This document shows positions 17,801 through 25,314 of a stretch of DNA of 64,000 nucleotides, piece after piece. The position numbers were made by a program, and so were the translations under genes. Every line of letters starts with the position of its first letter. Position 1 is the first letter of the stretch. The DNA comes from UBA6107 sp034933225 (GTDB lineage: Bacteria > Chloroflexota > Anaerolineae > Anaerolineales > Anaerolineaceae), in the NCBI GenBank assembly GCA_034933225.1, contig JAYFNV010000031.1, positions 1 to 64,000 on the forward strand, read 5' to 3'. The notes under the pieces were generated by a model. That model was given only the letters and a program-made list of their open reading frames with translations. It made no database searches and had not been told where the DNA came from.

Positions 17801-18736
17801 AGCGCCATATTTGCGGATGAGGCCTTCTTCGCAAAGCTTGCGCAGGTAGGTCTCAGCAGTAAAGCCCTCTGGCACCGGGAACTGGGGCAGGTGATAGCCC
17901 TTGCGGGTGATATCCACATTGCAGCGTTCGGCGACCATGAGGGTGTTCTTGAGCGCTTCCGGGTTTTCCGGGAAGAGCGCGGCCATTTCTTCTGGCGAGC
18001 GCAGATAGAACGAGTCACCGGTCATGCGCATGCGATTGGGGTCGCTGATGAGCGAGCCGGTCTGAATGCACAGCATGATGTCTTGCAAGCGTGCATCGCT
18101 GCGGTTGATGTAATGCACATCATTGGTTGCGATGGTTTGTAGATCGTAGCGTTTGCCCAGGTCGAGCAGGGTCTTGTTCAATGCGGGCAGTTCGGGGATG
18201 TTGTGATTTTGTAGTTCAACGAAGAAGTTGTTCTTGCCGAACAGGTCGATATACCATTCCAGCACCTGACGGCCAGCCTCTACGCCTTTGTTGAGGATGG
18301 TGCGTGGCACTTCACCAGACATGCAAGAGGTGGAGGCAATGATGCCTTCAGCATGCTGTTCCAGGAATTCATGGTCTACGCGCGGGTAATAATAGAAGCC
18401 TTCCAACTGTGAAGCGCTGGCGATCTTGAGCAGATTCTTATAACCGGCTTCATTTTCGGCTAGCAGCAGCAAATGGTAGCTGTGTTTGTCTTTTTGTGAG
18501 TCGCGGTCGCTCATGCGGCGGGCGGCCACGTAGGTTTCCAGGCCCAGGATGGGTTTTACCCCGGCATCCTTGGCTGCCATAAAGAATTCCACCACGCCGA
18601 ACATAGTGCCATGGTCGGTAATGGCGATGGAGTCCATGCCCAGTTCTTTGGTGCGCTGAACCAGCTTCTTGATCTTGCTGAAGCCATCCAACAGCGAGTA
18701 TTCAGTGTGGACGTGGAGATGAGCAAAGGACGACAT
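14849..18736 (-). CDS. dnaE: DNA polymerase III alpha subunit, DnaE1 type
   Basis: 1295 residues. The N-terminal PHP domain begins HLHVHTEYSLLDG (about 5-17) and has ITDHGTMFGVVEF (about 39-51). The catalytic palm contains PDIDLDF (about 397-403) with the metal-binding aspartates; FRPGPMEFIPSYIKR and the helix-hairpin-helix and OB-fold (TVAGLVSKMRTLTTKTGKPMA in two parts, about 1005-1030) follow. This is the main replicative polymerase. Between the OB fold and the end is a Pro/Glu-rich low-complexity insert (about 1110-1210, with PMPPEPEDW) and then a C-terminal module ending in VQVETIKL. A -10-like TATAAT lies near 18790-18795, about 50 nt upstream, and there is no strong Shine-Dalgarno sequence. 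pfkA follows directly. Confidence 0.95.
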   Translation of the reverse strand: MSSFAHLHVHTEYSLLDGFSKIKKLVQRTKELGMDSIAITDHGTMFGVVEFFMAAKDAGVKPILGLETYVAARRMSDRDSQKDKHSYHLLLLAENEAGYKNLLKIASASQLEGFYYYPRVDHEFLEQHAEGIIASTSCMSGEVPRTILNKGVEAGRQVLEWYIDLFGKNNFFVELQNHNIPELPALNKTLLDLGKRYDLQTIATNDVHYINRSDARLQDIMLCIQTGSLISDPNRMRMTGDSFYLRSPEEMAALFPENPEALKNTLMVAERCNVDITRKGYHLPQFPVPEGFTAETYLRKLCEEGLIRKYGAQANDARVRERLEYELSVIHQMGFDAYFLIVWDLTRFAAANNVWYNARGSAAGSMVAYTLDITMVEPIKHGLIFERFLNPGRISMPDIDLDFQDDKRGMIMEYCAKHYGTDKVAQIITFGTLGARMAIRDVGRVMDIPLSEVDRVAKAIPNVPGKQVTLAEAVVDDAAFKAIHDESDYLRDLIDTATQMEGVVRNAGTHAAGVVITDIPLVEYSPLHRPTSGSEDSPIKTVTQFEMNIVDKMGLLKVDFLGLSTLTIMQRACDFIRKRHGIDLNLNNIPVDDPDTFKFLGQGHTAGVFQLEGNGMTRYILQMKPQNLDNIIAMVALFRPGPMEFIPSYIKRMHGEEEVTYRHPMLEKEFGDTYGIPIYQEQIMFSAINIAGYSASEADDLRKAISKKNADAIAKHKDKFSNGAEKNGMPKDIATAIFEDWENFARYGFNKSHAADYGVIAVETAYLKAHYTVEFMTALLSASKNDTAKIAFYAADCRAMGIDVLPPDVNSSGWDFTIEDCDGNCAAIRFGMGAVKNVGQAPVELIMAARKDGKYKDLNDFVRRVDLRQVGKRSLECLIRVGALDSFGPRKALLEAMDNMISISSSHFRAVQSGQMSFFGTVEGVEESIYLSNVSSLDPREQLEWEKELMGLYVSDHPLSPYLNALRGRVTHFSSELGEAANKEPVTVAGLVSKMRTLTTKTGKPMAFVTIEDLQGPVELVIFPKIWSKCAGQIHMDGILLVQGKVDAESADPKILVDTVRGLTDQDLMDGSSAEMPAYTPPTEYRPASSHHQAEERRAAVPAPSSAPQEYDDEPPMPPEPEDWHLNAPSGDDGSYLFAPEMDVEISEPDPVFEEAVVVAPLVAEIKPMPILEPVIEPAPKTTDTTPIGIMPPFMVNPRVYEKIDPPQSHDSRMVTVILRSSGDKDRDVRRLKRVHGLLRSTPGNDHFCFMIFENGHRHFLDFPNDTTGVNQALIGQLADLVGAENVQVETIKLQ

Positions 18737-18846
18737 GATTAACTCGTTTCGGGAATGTTAAAACAATGGGCACTGCCTATTAAGTTCATTATAGCATGCC
18801 CATTCTTAAGACGACCTTCGCCGTCCAAATTTTTAAGGATTTTTAT

Positions 18847-19473
18847 TTACAGGTAGGTGACGATGTCTGCCGGCTTAACATTGAGGTCTTCTGCCTTGAT
18901 CTTGATACCTTTGAAGTCATCAAAGACCAGATCATGGATCTCCAGGTGGCGGTTCTTTTTCACCCGTTCGAAGAGCATCATATAACTTTCGTTAAGGTGG
19001 AGCGGCCAGGTGAGTGCTAGGGAGACTGCCATTTGCTCAATGCGTTTGGCGTCATCGCCTTCGATCTCCACAAAATTGCCAAAGGGCATCTCATCCAGAT
19101 CCAGGGTCAGGTTTTCCAGGCGGTACTTGGTGCGCCATTTTTCGTAGCGCACGGATTCTTTGTAGCCAAGGGCTTCCAGAAGCGCTTTGGTGGAATCAAA
19201 ATCGTCGATCTTGATCTCGATCTCCTGGCGAACCGAAACCGCCTTGCCCAGTTGGGTGGGACCTTTATAGGTAAGGTAATTGTTTTCGTCGTGGCGCAGA
19301 CGCAGCACCCTGTGCTCCTTGGTAAGGCTCAGATCAGGGGTATCAAAACGCAGATTGGTCTCAAAGGTGCGGGGTTGAATAAGGCTGGCGCCAATGCTGC
19401 GCAAGCGATGCTCGAACCCGGGCAGGTCATTTAGATAAAATTTCACTTCCATTTCAAGTTGATTACGATTCAT
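18847..19473 (-). CDS. CYTH domain protein (class IV adenylate cyclase/thiamine triphosphatase family)
   Basis: 208 residues. It opens with LEMEVKFYL, the ExExK signature of the CYTH tunnel fold, and has RVLRLRHDENNYLTYKGP (about 58-75) and RQEIEIKI (about 83-90), with the alternating basic and acidic residues that bind triphosphate and Mg2+. KTKYRLENLTLDLDEMPFGNFVEIEG-like strands follow (about 120-145). Members include CyaB adenylate cyclase, thiamine triphosphatase and inorganic triphosphatases, which sequence alone does not separate. GGAGG lies 7-8 nt before the ATG. It overlaps the upstream membrane-protein gene by 11 nt and ends a three-gene minus-strand unit. Confidence 0.87.
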   Translation of the reverse strand: MNRNQLEMEVKFYLNDLPGFEHRLRSIGASLIQPRTFETNLRFDTPDLSLTKEHRVLRLRHDENNYLTYKGPTQLGKAVSVRQEIEIKIDDFDSTKALLEALGYKESVRYEKWRTKYRLENLTLDLDEMPFGNFVEIEGDDAKRIEQMAVSLALTWPLHLNESYMMLFERVKKNRHLEIHDLVFDDFKGIKIKAEDLNVKPADIVTYL

Positions 19474-19900
19474 TTTCTTCCTCCGCAGAAGCTGGAGATT
19501 CGGAGCGCAAATTGGGTTTGATCACCCAGAGAGATGCGATCACCAGTGTAAATAATATCAGGAAAAGGACCAACGCAAACAGGGAGTTTCTCAGAGGCTG
19601 TGGGTTGGTGCTGAAGACCAACCTGTCCAACCAGTACCAGACCCCTGCCAGGCTGGTGAGCACAGCTGCAAAAGAGGCAGACCAATCCAAACGCAGCCAG
19701 AGGAGCAAGCCAGCGGAAGCAAAACCGAGTAACAAGAAGACCCCCTGGAAGAGCGGGTACCAGGGGCCAGGTTTGTATTGAACGTCAAGGAGCACATTCC
19801 AACTTAATAGGGTTTGAATGACCTGTAGCAGGTAAAGGGCGGCCAGGCCAAAAAAGACCAGGCACAGGACCCAGATCAAAAAGGGGCGTTTGGGGTTCAT
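19463..19900 (-). CDS. Small polytopic membrane protein, unknown function
   Basis: 145 residues with four hydrophobic helices (about 7-27, 48-66, 72-90, 105-128) and an acidic Glu/Ser-rich tail. No named family recognised. The ATG at 19900 overlaps the TGA of the upstream transferase gene in an ATGA junction, so translation is probably coupled. A longer frame starting at 19918 has no ribosome-binding site. Its position suggests it works with the GT39-like protein or is an accessory of the same envelope pathway. Confidence 0.7.
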   Translation of the reverse strand: MNPKRPFLIWVLCLVFFGLAALYLLQVIQTLLSWNVLLDVQYKPGPWYPLFQGVFLLLGFASAGLLLWLRLDWSASFAAVLTSLAGVWYWLDRLVFSTNPQPLRNSLFALVLFLILFTLVIASLWVIKPNLRSESPASAEEENES

Positions 19901-22146
19901 TGCAGTTGTATCTCCCAAAGGTGTACGTGGGAGGGTTCTCCATCTTCTTTGTTTTTGATCGTAATGGTCAGCTCCGTCAACGGCATGCTGGCACCCAGGT
20001 CAAAGACCACATCGCGGTTTTCGCTGGATGTGGGTAATACCTGGCTCATCTCAACAGGGGAAGTGTCGCCCTGGATGGTTGCTTCAATTGCAGCGCTGGT
20101 AGGGCCGCCTCCCACCCGTACGATCACCTGGCTGGCGGTGTACGGTTGGGCAAAGATCAATTTTACGACCAATGGGTTGGCTTCTGCGGTGCGGATGACC
20201 GTATCGTTGTTGCCATCAAAGGCATCCTGGATGGTGCCCATATCCAGCAGCGAATACTGCACCTGAATGACGCTGCCATCTTGCAGGGTGACCGTGCCGT
20301 CATAAAGTTTACGGCGGGCGGCAATTTCTTCAGCCAGGACTTGCTGGATGTTCTCTACGTAGGCCAGTTTGACAAAATAGAAACCCGTTTGCCCGTTGGG
20401 ATATTCCACAGATCTCAATACGCGGATATTGGCAAATTTGGGTGAGTTGCTGACCTTGTCCATCTCCTCAGGGGTGAGCACAAAGACCATGTGGTCATCC
20501 AACGGCTTGTACTGGGTCATCCACTGGTCAATGCCGCCCAGTTGGAAGGGCAAGGGGGTATCAAAGAAGAAACGGGCGATATTATCTGTGCCATTGGCCC
20601 AGGAGGAGGACAATAACAGTGCGTCATCGGGGTTCTGCTGCAGGTAGTCGTGAATGCTGCCAAACACCTGTTTGGCGCCGTATTGCATGCCGTAAAGCCC
20701 GTAATCCTGATACCAGGTAGGTCCGTTCAGCAACGCATCACGCAGCATGTAGACGTTGGCGCCGGCGAGAAGGACAAAGGCCAGCGAGACCGAGATCACC
20801 TGTTTGAGGCGGATCCTGGCTAGCCATGTGATGATTTGATCCAGAGCGATTGCAGCCAGCAGGGTGACCGGAATGACCATAAAGAGGGCGCGGGTGATGC
20901 TGGGGCTGACCAATGCGGCACCGCTCGGAGCAGCAATGAGGGTGAGTAGGAGGATGCGGTATTCAGGTTTCTTTAGACGCAGGCAGGTCAGCACCAGGCC
21001 AAGGCCCACCAGCGGGAAGCTCCACCAGATCAGATGCCCATAGCCTTTCATAATATGGCGGACGATCTCGTTAGTTTCTGGGTAGAACCAGTAAATTGGG
21101 TTGAGGCCGGCCAGGTATTGTTTAAAGTAGATGGCCAGTTTTTGACCGAGTGGAATGGTTTGCGTCCAGTATGAATCCAGGATCTGCAGGTGGTGGAAAT
21201 TCTCATCCGGGTACAGATACAGGTAACGCAAATAGGGGACGAGAAAGAGCAAGCCCAGGCCTAGCGCGGAAAATATTTTTTTGCGGTTTTGCCAGTGATA
21301 GGGTAGGTCTATGAGGAGCAAACCTAGCAACGTGACGGCTAACACCATCTGGGCCGGGCTGTAACTGTAGAAGGTGAGAGCAGCGAAGGCAACGGCCGCG
21401 AAAATATAGTTGAGTTTACCGCCGCGATACATGAGGTAACAATAAAGAAAAGCCGAATAAAAAGAGACGGCCAGGACGGTTTCAAAAGCGGTGCGCGAAT
21501 GCAGGAACCAGGCTGGCGTGATGCTGAGCAGGAGCACGGCCAGGAAAGGCTGCTTTGAGTTGAACTGTCTGCGCATCATCAGCCCAATGGCCAGGGCGGC
21601 AAGCAAAGAAATCAGCACGCTCACCCCACGGGTGACCCAGATGCTCTTCCCAAAAACAAGATAGGGCAGTAACTGCGCGTAGACGGAAACTCCCAGGTTA
21701 TACTGCCCGCCATTGATAAAGTAAGTGGGCAGCAGCTCATGCCCTTCGCCATGCCAGTGATTGGCCACCAGCTCGGCGGCGCGATTGGTCTGGATCGCCT
21801 CATCGGTAAAGAAATAAATGGGGAAGGCATCCAACGAGATCAGGCGGGTGGCCAGGTAGATCAGCAGCGCCAGGGTGATCAGCAAAGACGGCCAATGGCT
21901 CTGGCAGAAGTGGGCAACTTTTTCCGGGATCGAACCGGGTTGAAAATTGATCTTGCGGGGTAGGGGATTTTTGAAATGCAGGGAACGGGTTCGTGAACCG
22001 CTGGACTTTTCCTTAATAATGGAAAGATCGAAGGCAGCACCTTCCTCCAGGTGTACTGTCAGGTGGTGCGTCTCGCCGCTTGGAATATGCAGAGTCTGGC
22101 TTTCGTCTTGTTGCTTTGAAGGTGAAGCGCTCAAATCGGGTTCCAC
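19897..22146 (-). CDS. GT39-like membrane glycosyltransferase with C-terminal discoidin-like domain
   Basis: 749 residues from a GTG start with AGGAG 6 nt upstream; a TATAAT at 22167-22172 places the transcript start between the box and that site, which excludes the in-frame ATG at 22164. A cytoplasmic N-terminus (about 1-85) is followed by about ten membrane helices (about 90-480). The first outer loop contains FFTDEAIQTNRAAELV, the acidic motif position typical of dolichyl- or undecaprenyl-phosphate sugar-dependent GT39/ArnT-like transferases. A soluble region follows. The last ~130 residues (MGTIQDAFDGNNDTVIRTAE onwards) resemble an F5/8 type C (discoidin) beta sandwich, a carbohydrate-binding fold. 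The combination suggests glycan transfer to an extracellular acceptor. The substrate is unknown. Confidence 0.75.
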   Translation of the reverse strand: MEPDLSASPSKQQDESQTLHIPSGETHHLTVHLEEGAAFDLSIIKEKSSGSRTRSLHFKNPLPRKINFQPGSIPEKVAHFCQSHWPSLLITLALLIYLATRLISLDAFPIYFFTDEAIQTNRAAELVANHWHGEGHELLPTYFINGGQYNLGVSVYAQLLPYLVFGKSIWVTRGVSVLISLLAALAIGLMMRRQFNSKQPFLAVLLLSITPAWFLHSRTAFETVLAVSFYSAFLYCYLMYRGGKLNYIFAAVAFAALTFYSYSPAQMVLAVTLLGLLLIDLPYHWQNRKKIFSALGLGLLFLVPYLRYLYLYPDENFHHLQILDSYWTQTIPLGQKLAIYFKQYLAGLNPIYWFYPETNEIVRHIMKGYGHLIWWSFPLVGLGLVLTCLRLKKPEYRILLLTLIAAPSGAALVSPSITRALFMVIPVTLLAAIALDQIITWLARIRLKQVISVSLAFVLLAGANVYMLRDALLNGPTWYQDYGLYGMQYGAKQVFGSIHDYLQQNPDDALLLSSSWANGTDNIARFFFDTPLPFQLGGIDQWMTQYKPLDDHMVFVLTPEEMDKVSNSPKFANIRVLRSVEYPNGQTGFYFVKLAYVENIQQVLAEEIAARRKLYDGTVTLQDGSVIQVQYSLLDMGTIQDAFDGNNDTVIRTAEANPLVVKLIFAQPYTASQVIVRVGGGPTSAAIEATIQGDTSPVEMSQVLPTSSENRDVVFDLGASMPLTELTITIKNKEDGEPSHVHLWEIQLQ

Positions 22147-22152
22147 GCTGTT

Positions 22153-22172
22153 CTCCTGACCCATGGATTATA
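22153..22172 (-). promoter_or_regulatory. Promoter -10 and Shine-Dalgarno deciding a GTG start
   Basis: On the minus strand TATAAT (22172-22167) is followed by AGGAG (22157-22153) and then GTG at 22146. An ATG only 2 nt after the -10 box cannot lie on the mRNA, so the GTG is preferred. Confidence 0.65.
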
Positions 22173-22241
22173 GCATGGCTGGCTCTTTTGGTTCTACCCG
22201 CGTAGATAAAAACTGCGTTGTCGTGAAGTAAAATGCCTGAC

Positions 22242-22276
22242 AAAAAACCTCCCGAATTTAAGTTCGGGAGGTTTTC
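22242..22276 (-). terminator. Intrinsic terminator of the secreted-orphan gene
   Basis: Stem AAAACCTCCCGAA/TTCGGGAGGTTTT with a T-run after it on the minus strand. Confidence 0.88.
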
Positions 22277-22301
22277 TTGATCCATTTATTTGGATGTCTT
22301 G

Positions 22302-22775
22302 CTACTTGGAGGTGCCTTCGTAATGCACGACCAGTGCATAAGTGCCGTTGGCAACACTATTGGAGCAGGCCGAAACATCAGAACTGGTATCGATGTTGGT
22401 TTTGAGGATTACCCACTCAGAACCATCGTACATATATACGGAGCCTTTCCAGCCGCTGTTATAGGTCGGAAAATCGAAGCAGACCCTTGCAGTATTGCCG
22501 GTGGCCATTCCGGAGATGACGACACCCTTGTTGCCGCCAAATTGACCCTCATCCAGGACTACACCCTTGGGTTCGTAGAGCCCATTCTCATTGGTATAGG
22601 TGCCGGGTAGATCAGAAGCCTCAACAACTTTGGCTTTTATATACCGTGCATAAATGTAGGGATGGATCCAGGGGTCTTTCCAACTGGTCTCAGCCTGTGC
22701 CAGATCCAACCCGACAAAGGCGAGGCAAAATACAAGCGTGGTAATTACGAGAAGAAATTTGATTGGTTTTTTCAA
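22302..22775 (-). CDS. Secreted protein of unknown function with CxxF/GSEW/GTY domain
   Basis: 157 residues from a TTG start with AAAGGAG 7 nt upstream. Signal peptide residues 1-28 (likely cleavage after Ala-Gln-Ala). The mature part has an aromatic N-terminal stretch (SWKDPWIHPYIYARYIK), and then residues 99-146 carry Cys-x2-Phe-x5-Gly-Trp-x8-Gly-Ser-Glu-Trp, Ala-Cys-x6-Gly-Thr-Tyr. The same pattern is found in the secreted protein at 462-1265, so they share a domain I cannot name. The two domain cysteines (99 and 137) could form a disulfide. Single gene with its own terminator. Confidence 0.75.
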   Translation of the reverse strand: MKKPIKFLLVITTLVFCLAFVGLDLAQAETSWKDPWIHPYIYARYIKAKVVEASDLPGTYTNENGLYEPKGVVLDEGQFGGNKGVVISGMATGNTARVCFDFPTYNSGWKGSVYMYDGSEWVILKTNIDTSSDVSACSNSVANGTYALVVHYEGTSK

Positions 22776-23003
22776 GATAGCTCCTTTCCAGATTTAACAC
22801 TATCCTGAATTATAGCCAGCGTTTTTGTAGAAATTTAGCAGAATTATCTATGGAAATATCTATTCTCCTGGCAGGAGTAATTAATTTCGGTGATTTTACT
22901 GAGCGAAAAGACTTCCCGAAAATGGTTGAGCTTTTACTAGATCATGTTCCTGCTAAGTTGTGAGAGGACTGCATTTCGTGGCAGTTGGGGATCAAACCCC
23001 TGC

Positions 23004-23031
23004 TTGACAGAGGCTCAAAGTCGGATATACT
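23004..23031 (+). promoter_or_regulatory. Promoter of the 90-residue membrane protein
   Basis: TTGACA at 23004-23009, 16-nt spacer, TATACT at 23026-23031. The rest of the 22776-23077 gap shows no supported gene; a 37-codon open frame at 22850-22963 was not accepted. Confidence 0.65.
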
Positions 23032-23077
23032 CACAAAAGGAAAAGATTTTAATGACCCCCAGGATGGGAGGGAAAGC

Positions 23078-23350
23078 ATGAAACTGAATGTATGGGATAT
23101 TCTCTCCATAATTGTTTTACTGGCCGCGCTGATCGTCTTTGGAGTGGTTCTGGCAATCTTTGCCAACCCAACTTCTTCGATCAATCCGTTTCCGCCTGCC
23201 ACCCTGCCGCCTACAATTGATATACCCACTTCGACGGCAACTTCTGTGATGCTGCCGCCTACCTGGACCCCCACGGTGTACTTCACCCCCACGCCAAGAC
23301 CGACCTCGACCATGTTCCCCACCGAGACGCCTCTGGTCTTGCCTAAATAA
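23078..23350 (+). CDS. Small single-pass membrane protein with Pro/Thr-rich tail
   Basis: 90 residues. One membrane helix (about 6-30, DILSIIVLLAALIVFGVVLA) is followed by a low-complexity tail of about 60 residues rich in Pro and Thr (PPTWTPTVYFTPTPRPTSTM), presumably extracellular and possibly glycosylated. GGGAGGG lies 4-7 nt before the ATG, and a promoter TTGACA-16-TATACT sits just upstream. It is 34 nt upstream of gatC and could be co-transcribed with it. No named family. Thr/Pro tails like this occur in several lipoproteins of this window. Confidence 0.65.
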   Translation: MKLNVWDILSIIVLLAALIVFGVVLAIFANPTSSINPFPPATLPPTIDIPTSTATSVMLPPTWTPTVYFTPTPRPTSTMFPTETPLVLPK

Positions 23351-23384
23351 CCCCAATTCTGTTTCACGAATAGATTGGAACCTT

Positions 23385-23705
23385 ATGAGCGATCAAATTA
23401 CCCCTGAAGTGTTTGACCATCTTGTTGACCTGGCTGCACTCGAATTAAGCGCTGACCAGGCCGAATATTTGCGCAAACAACTGAACAACCAGCTAAAATC
23501 CATCCACGAGTTGGCTGCCATCCCCATGGATGCGGACGTGCCCATCAGCCTGCACGGCGTGCCTTACAATGCGCCGGAAAGCTCGCAGCCGCGTGAAGAT
23601 GAATGGATGCCTTACGCCGACGTTAAAGAGATCCTCTCTCAGGCTCCCCAGCTTGAAGATGGATATATTGTCGTTCCTGATATTCCCCACACCACTTTAA
23701 AGTAG
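23385..23705 (+). CDS. gatC: Aspartyl/glutamyl-tRNA amidotransferase subunit C
   Basis: 106 residues. The opening VFDHLVDLAALELSADQAEYLRKQLNN and the central PTSH-like segment replaced by ISLHGVPYNAPESSQPREDE, then ILSQAPQLEDGYIVVPDI, are those of GatC, the small wrapping subunit that stabilises GatA-GatB. The complex converts Glu-tRNA(Gln) and Asp-tRNA(Asn) into Gln-tRNA and Asn-tRNA by transamidation. Only 6 nt separate it from gatA. The ATG at 23385 has only a weak GGAA nearby. Confidence 0.9.
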   Translation: MSDQITPEVFDHLVDLAALELSADQAEYLRKQLNNQLKSIHELAAIPMDADVPISLHGVPYNAPESSQPREDEWMPYADVKEILSQAPQLEDGYIVVPDIPHTTLK

Positions 23706-23711
23706 CCGCCC

Positions 23712-25295
23712 ATGGAACTTTCTGACCTTTCTGCTCTGGAACTGACCCAATTATTACGAGAAAAGAAGACTTCGGCGGTGGAGATCTTGCAATCCACCCT
23801 GCAGCGTATTGGACAGGTAGACGGCCGCCCCGGCACCCTGGACCAAAAGACCACTGACGAAGATAAAAGCAAGGTACACTCTTTTATTACCCTCACGGCC
23901 GACCAGGCGCTGGAACAAGCCAAAGCCGTGGATGCCAAACTGGCCGAGGGCAAAGACCCCGGTCCGCTGGCAGGAGTCCCCTTTACCGTAAAAGATATTT
24001 TCTGCGTCAAAGGCACGCCTTCTACGGCGGCCAGCCGCATACTGGCCAATTTTGTGGCTCCCTATACCGCCACCCCGGTGGAGCGCATGCAGCAAGCTGG
24101 CGCAGTGATGGTGGGCAAGGTCAACCTGGATGAGTTCACCTACGGGTCTTCCACTGAATCTTCTGCCTTCCAACCCAGCACCCGCAACCCCTGGGATACC
24201 TCCCGCGTTCCGGGTGGGTCTTCCGGCGGTAGCGCTGCTTCTGTGGGCGCCAATGAAGTGCCGCTTTCTCTGGGCACCGATACAGCAGGCTCCATTCGTC
24301 AACCAGCCGCTTTCTGCGGCGTGGTGGGCGTGAAACCCACCTATGGCCGTGTCTCACGCTATGGGTTGATCGCGTTTGCTTCCTCGCTTGATTGCCCGGG
24401 CCCTGTGGCGCGCACCGTCAGCGATGCTGCCGCCATGCTGCAGGTGATCTCTGGTACTGACCGTCACGACAGCACCAGCGCAGCCCTGCCCGTGCCCGAT
24501 TACATGGCAGCTTTGCAGCGCGGTGTTAAAGGCATGCGTATTGGCCTATCCCCCGATTACTTCCGCATCACCTTCCCGGACCCCGCCAGCGGTGGGTTCA
24601 AGGAACAGACGCTGCCCAAAGAGATTGCAGACGCCGTACGCCATGCCGCAGATGTTCTGGCGGCCATGGGGGCAGAGATCGTGGAAGATGTTCCCATGCC
24701 CAATACCCGCTATGGCATCCCGGCTTACTTCGTCATCTCCCGTGTGGAGGCAGCTTCCAACCTACACCGCTACGATGGTGTGAAGTACGGCCTGCGCACG
24801 GATCAGCCCTACACCGATCTGCGCCAGATGTACAAGCTCTCTCGCAATCAGGGCTTTGGTCTGCAACCCAAGCTGCGCATTCTGATGGGCATGTACGTCA
24901 GTGCCGCTCAGTACAGTGAGCAATATTACAAGCGGGCCCTGCAGGTGCGTACCCTCATCCGGCGTGATTTTGAAGCCGCTTTCGACCCCAACGGCAAGTA
25001 CCGCCTGGATGCCTTGCTCACCCCCACCACCCCGACTACCGCCTTTGAAATGGACGCCGTCTACGGCGATTCCGTTCTGATGCAATATGCAGATCAGCTC
25101 ACGGTGCCGGCCAACCATGCCGGTGTTCCCGGGCTTTCCCTGCAGGCCGGCTTTGACCAATCTGCCCTGCCCATTGGCATTCAGTTGTTGGGCGCAGATT
25201 ACACCGAAGACAAACTCTTTAGTGTGGCAAGGGCTTATGAAATGGCCACCGCCGACGAACCCTGGCGCAAAGTGCTGCCCCAGGTGTTGAAATAA
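23712..25295 (+). CDS. gatA: Aspartyl/glutamyl-tRNA amidotransferase subunit A
   Basis: 527 residues, amidase-signature family. The Ser-cisSer-Lys catalytic set is visible: Lys in FTVKDIFCVKG (about 95), and the two serines in GGSSGGSAASVGA (about 168-180). The glutaminase activity releases ammonia that passes to GatB. TDTAGSIRQPAAFCGVVGVKPTYGR confirms GatA in two adjoining stretches. It is somewhat longer than the usual 480-490 residues because of an insertion near residues 30-60 (DGRPGTLDQKTTDEDKSK) and another near 265-290. The start at 23712 has no obvious Shine-Dalgarno sequence; translation may be coupled to gatC. Confidence 0.93.
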   Translation: MELSDLSALELTQLLREKKTSAVEILQSTLQRIGQVDGRPGTLDQKTTDEDKSKVHSFITLTADQALEQAKAVDAKLAEGKDPGPLAGVPFTVKDIFCVKGTPSTAASRILANFVAPYTATPVERMQQAGAVMVGKVNLDEFTYGSSTESSAFQPSTRNPWDTSRVPGGSSGGSAASVGANEVPLSLGTDTAGSIRQPAAFCGVVGVKPTYGRVSRYGLIAFASSLDCPGPVARTVSDAAAMLQVISGTDRHDSTSAALPVPDYMAALQRGVKGMRIGLSPDYFRITFPDPASGGFKEQTLPKEIADAVRHAADVLAAMGAEIVEDVPMPNTRYGIPAYFVISRVEAASNLHRYDGVKYGLRTDQPYTDLRQMYKLSRNQGFGLQPKLRILMGMYVSAAQYSEQYYKRALQVRTLIRRDFEAAFDPNGKYRLDALLTPTTPTTAFEMDAVYGDSVLMQYADQLTVPANHAGVPGLSLQAGFDQSALPIGIQLLGADYTEDKLFSVARAYEMATADEPWRKVLPQVLK

Positions 25296-25302
25296 TTACA
25301 GG

Positions 25303-25308
25303 TAGAAT
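25303..25308 (+). promoter_or_regulatory. -10 box with leaderless spacing before the CAP lipoprotein gene
   Basis: TAGAAT ending 6 nt before the ATG at 25315. No -35 match and no Shine-Dalgarno sequence were seen. It would let this gene be expressed apart from gatCA. Confidence 0.45.
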
Positions 25309-25314
25309 TCGATC

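Noticed and set aside
22850..22963. A 37-codon open frame (MEISILLAGVINF...) in the 22776-23077 gap
   Set aside because: No ribosome-binding site, no recognisable family and too short to support; the end looks protein-like, so it may be a gene remnant, but this cannot be shown.
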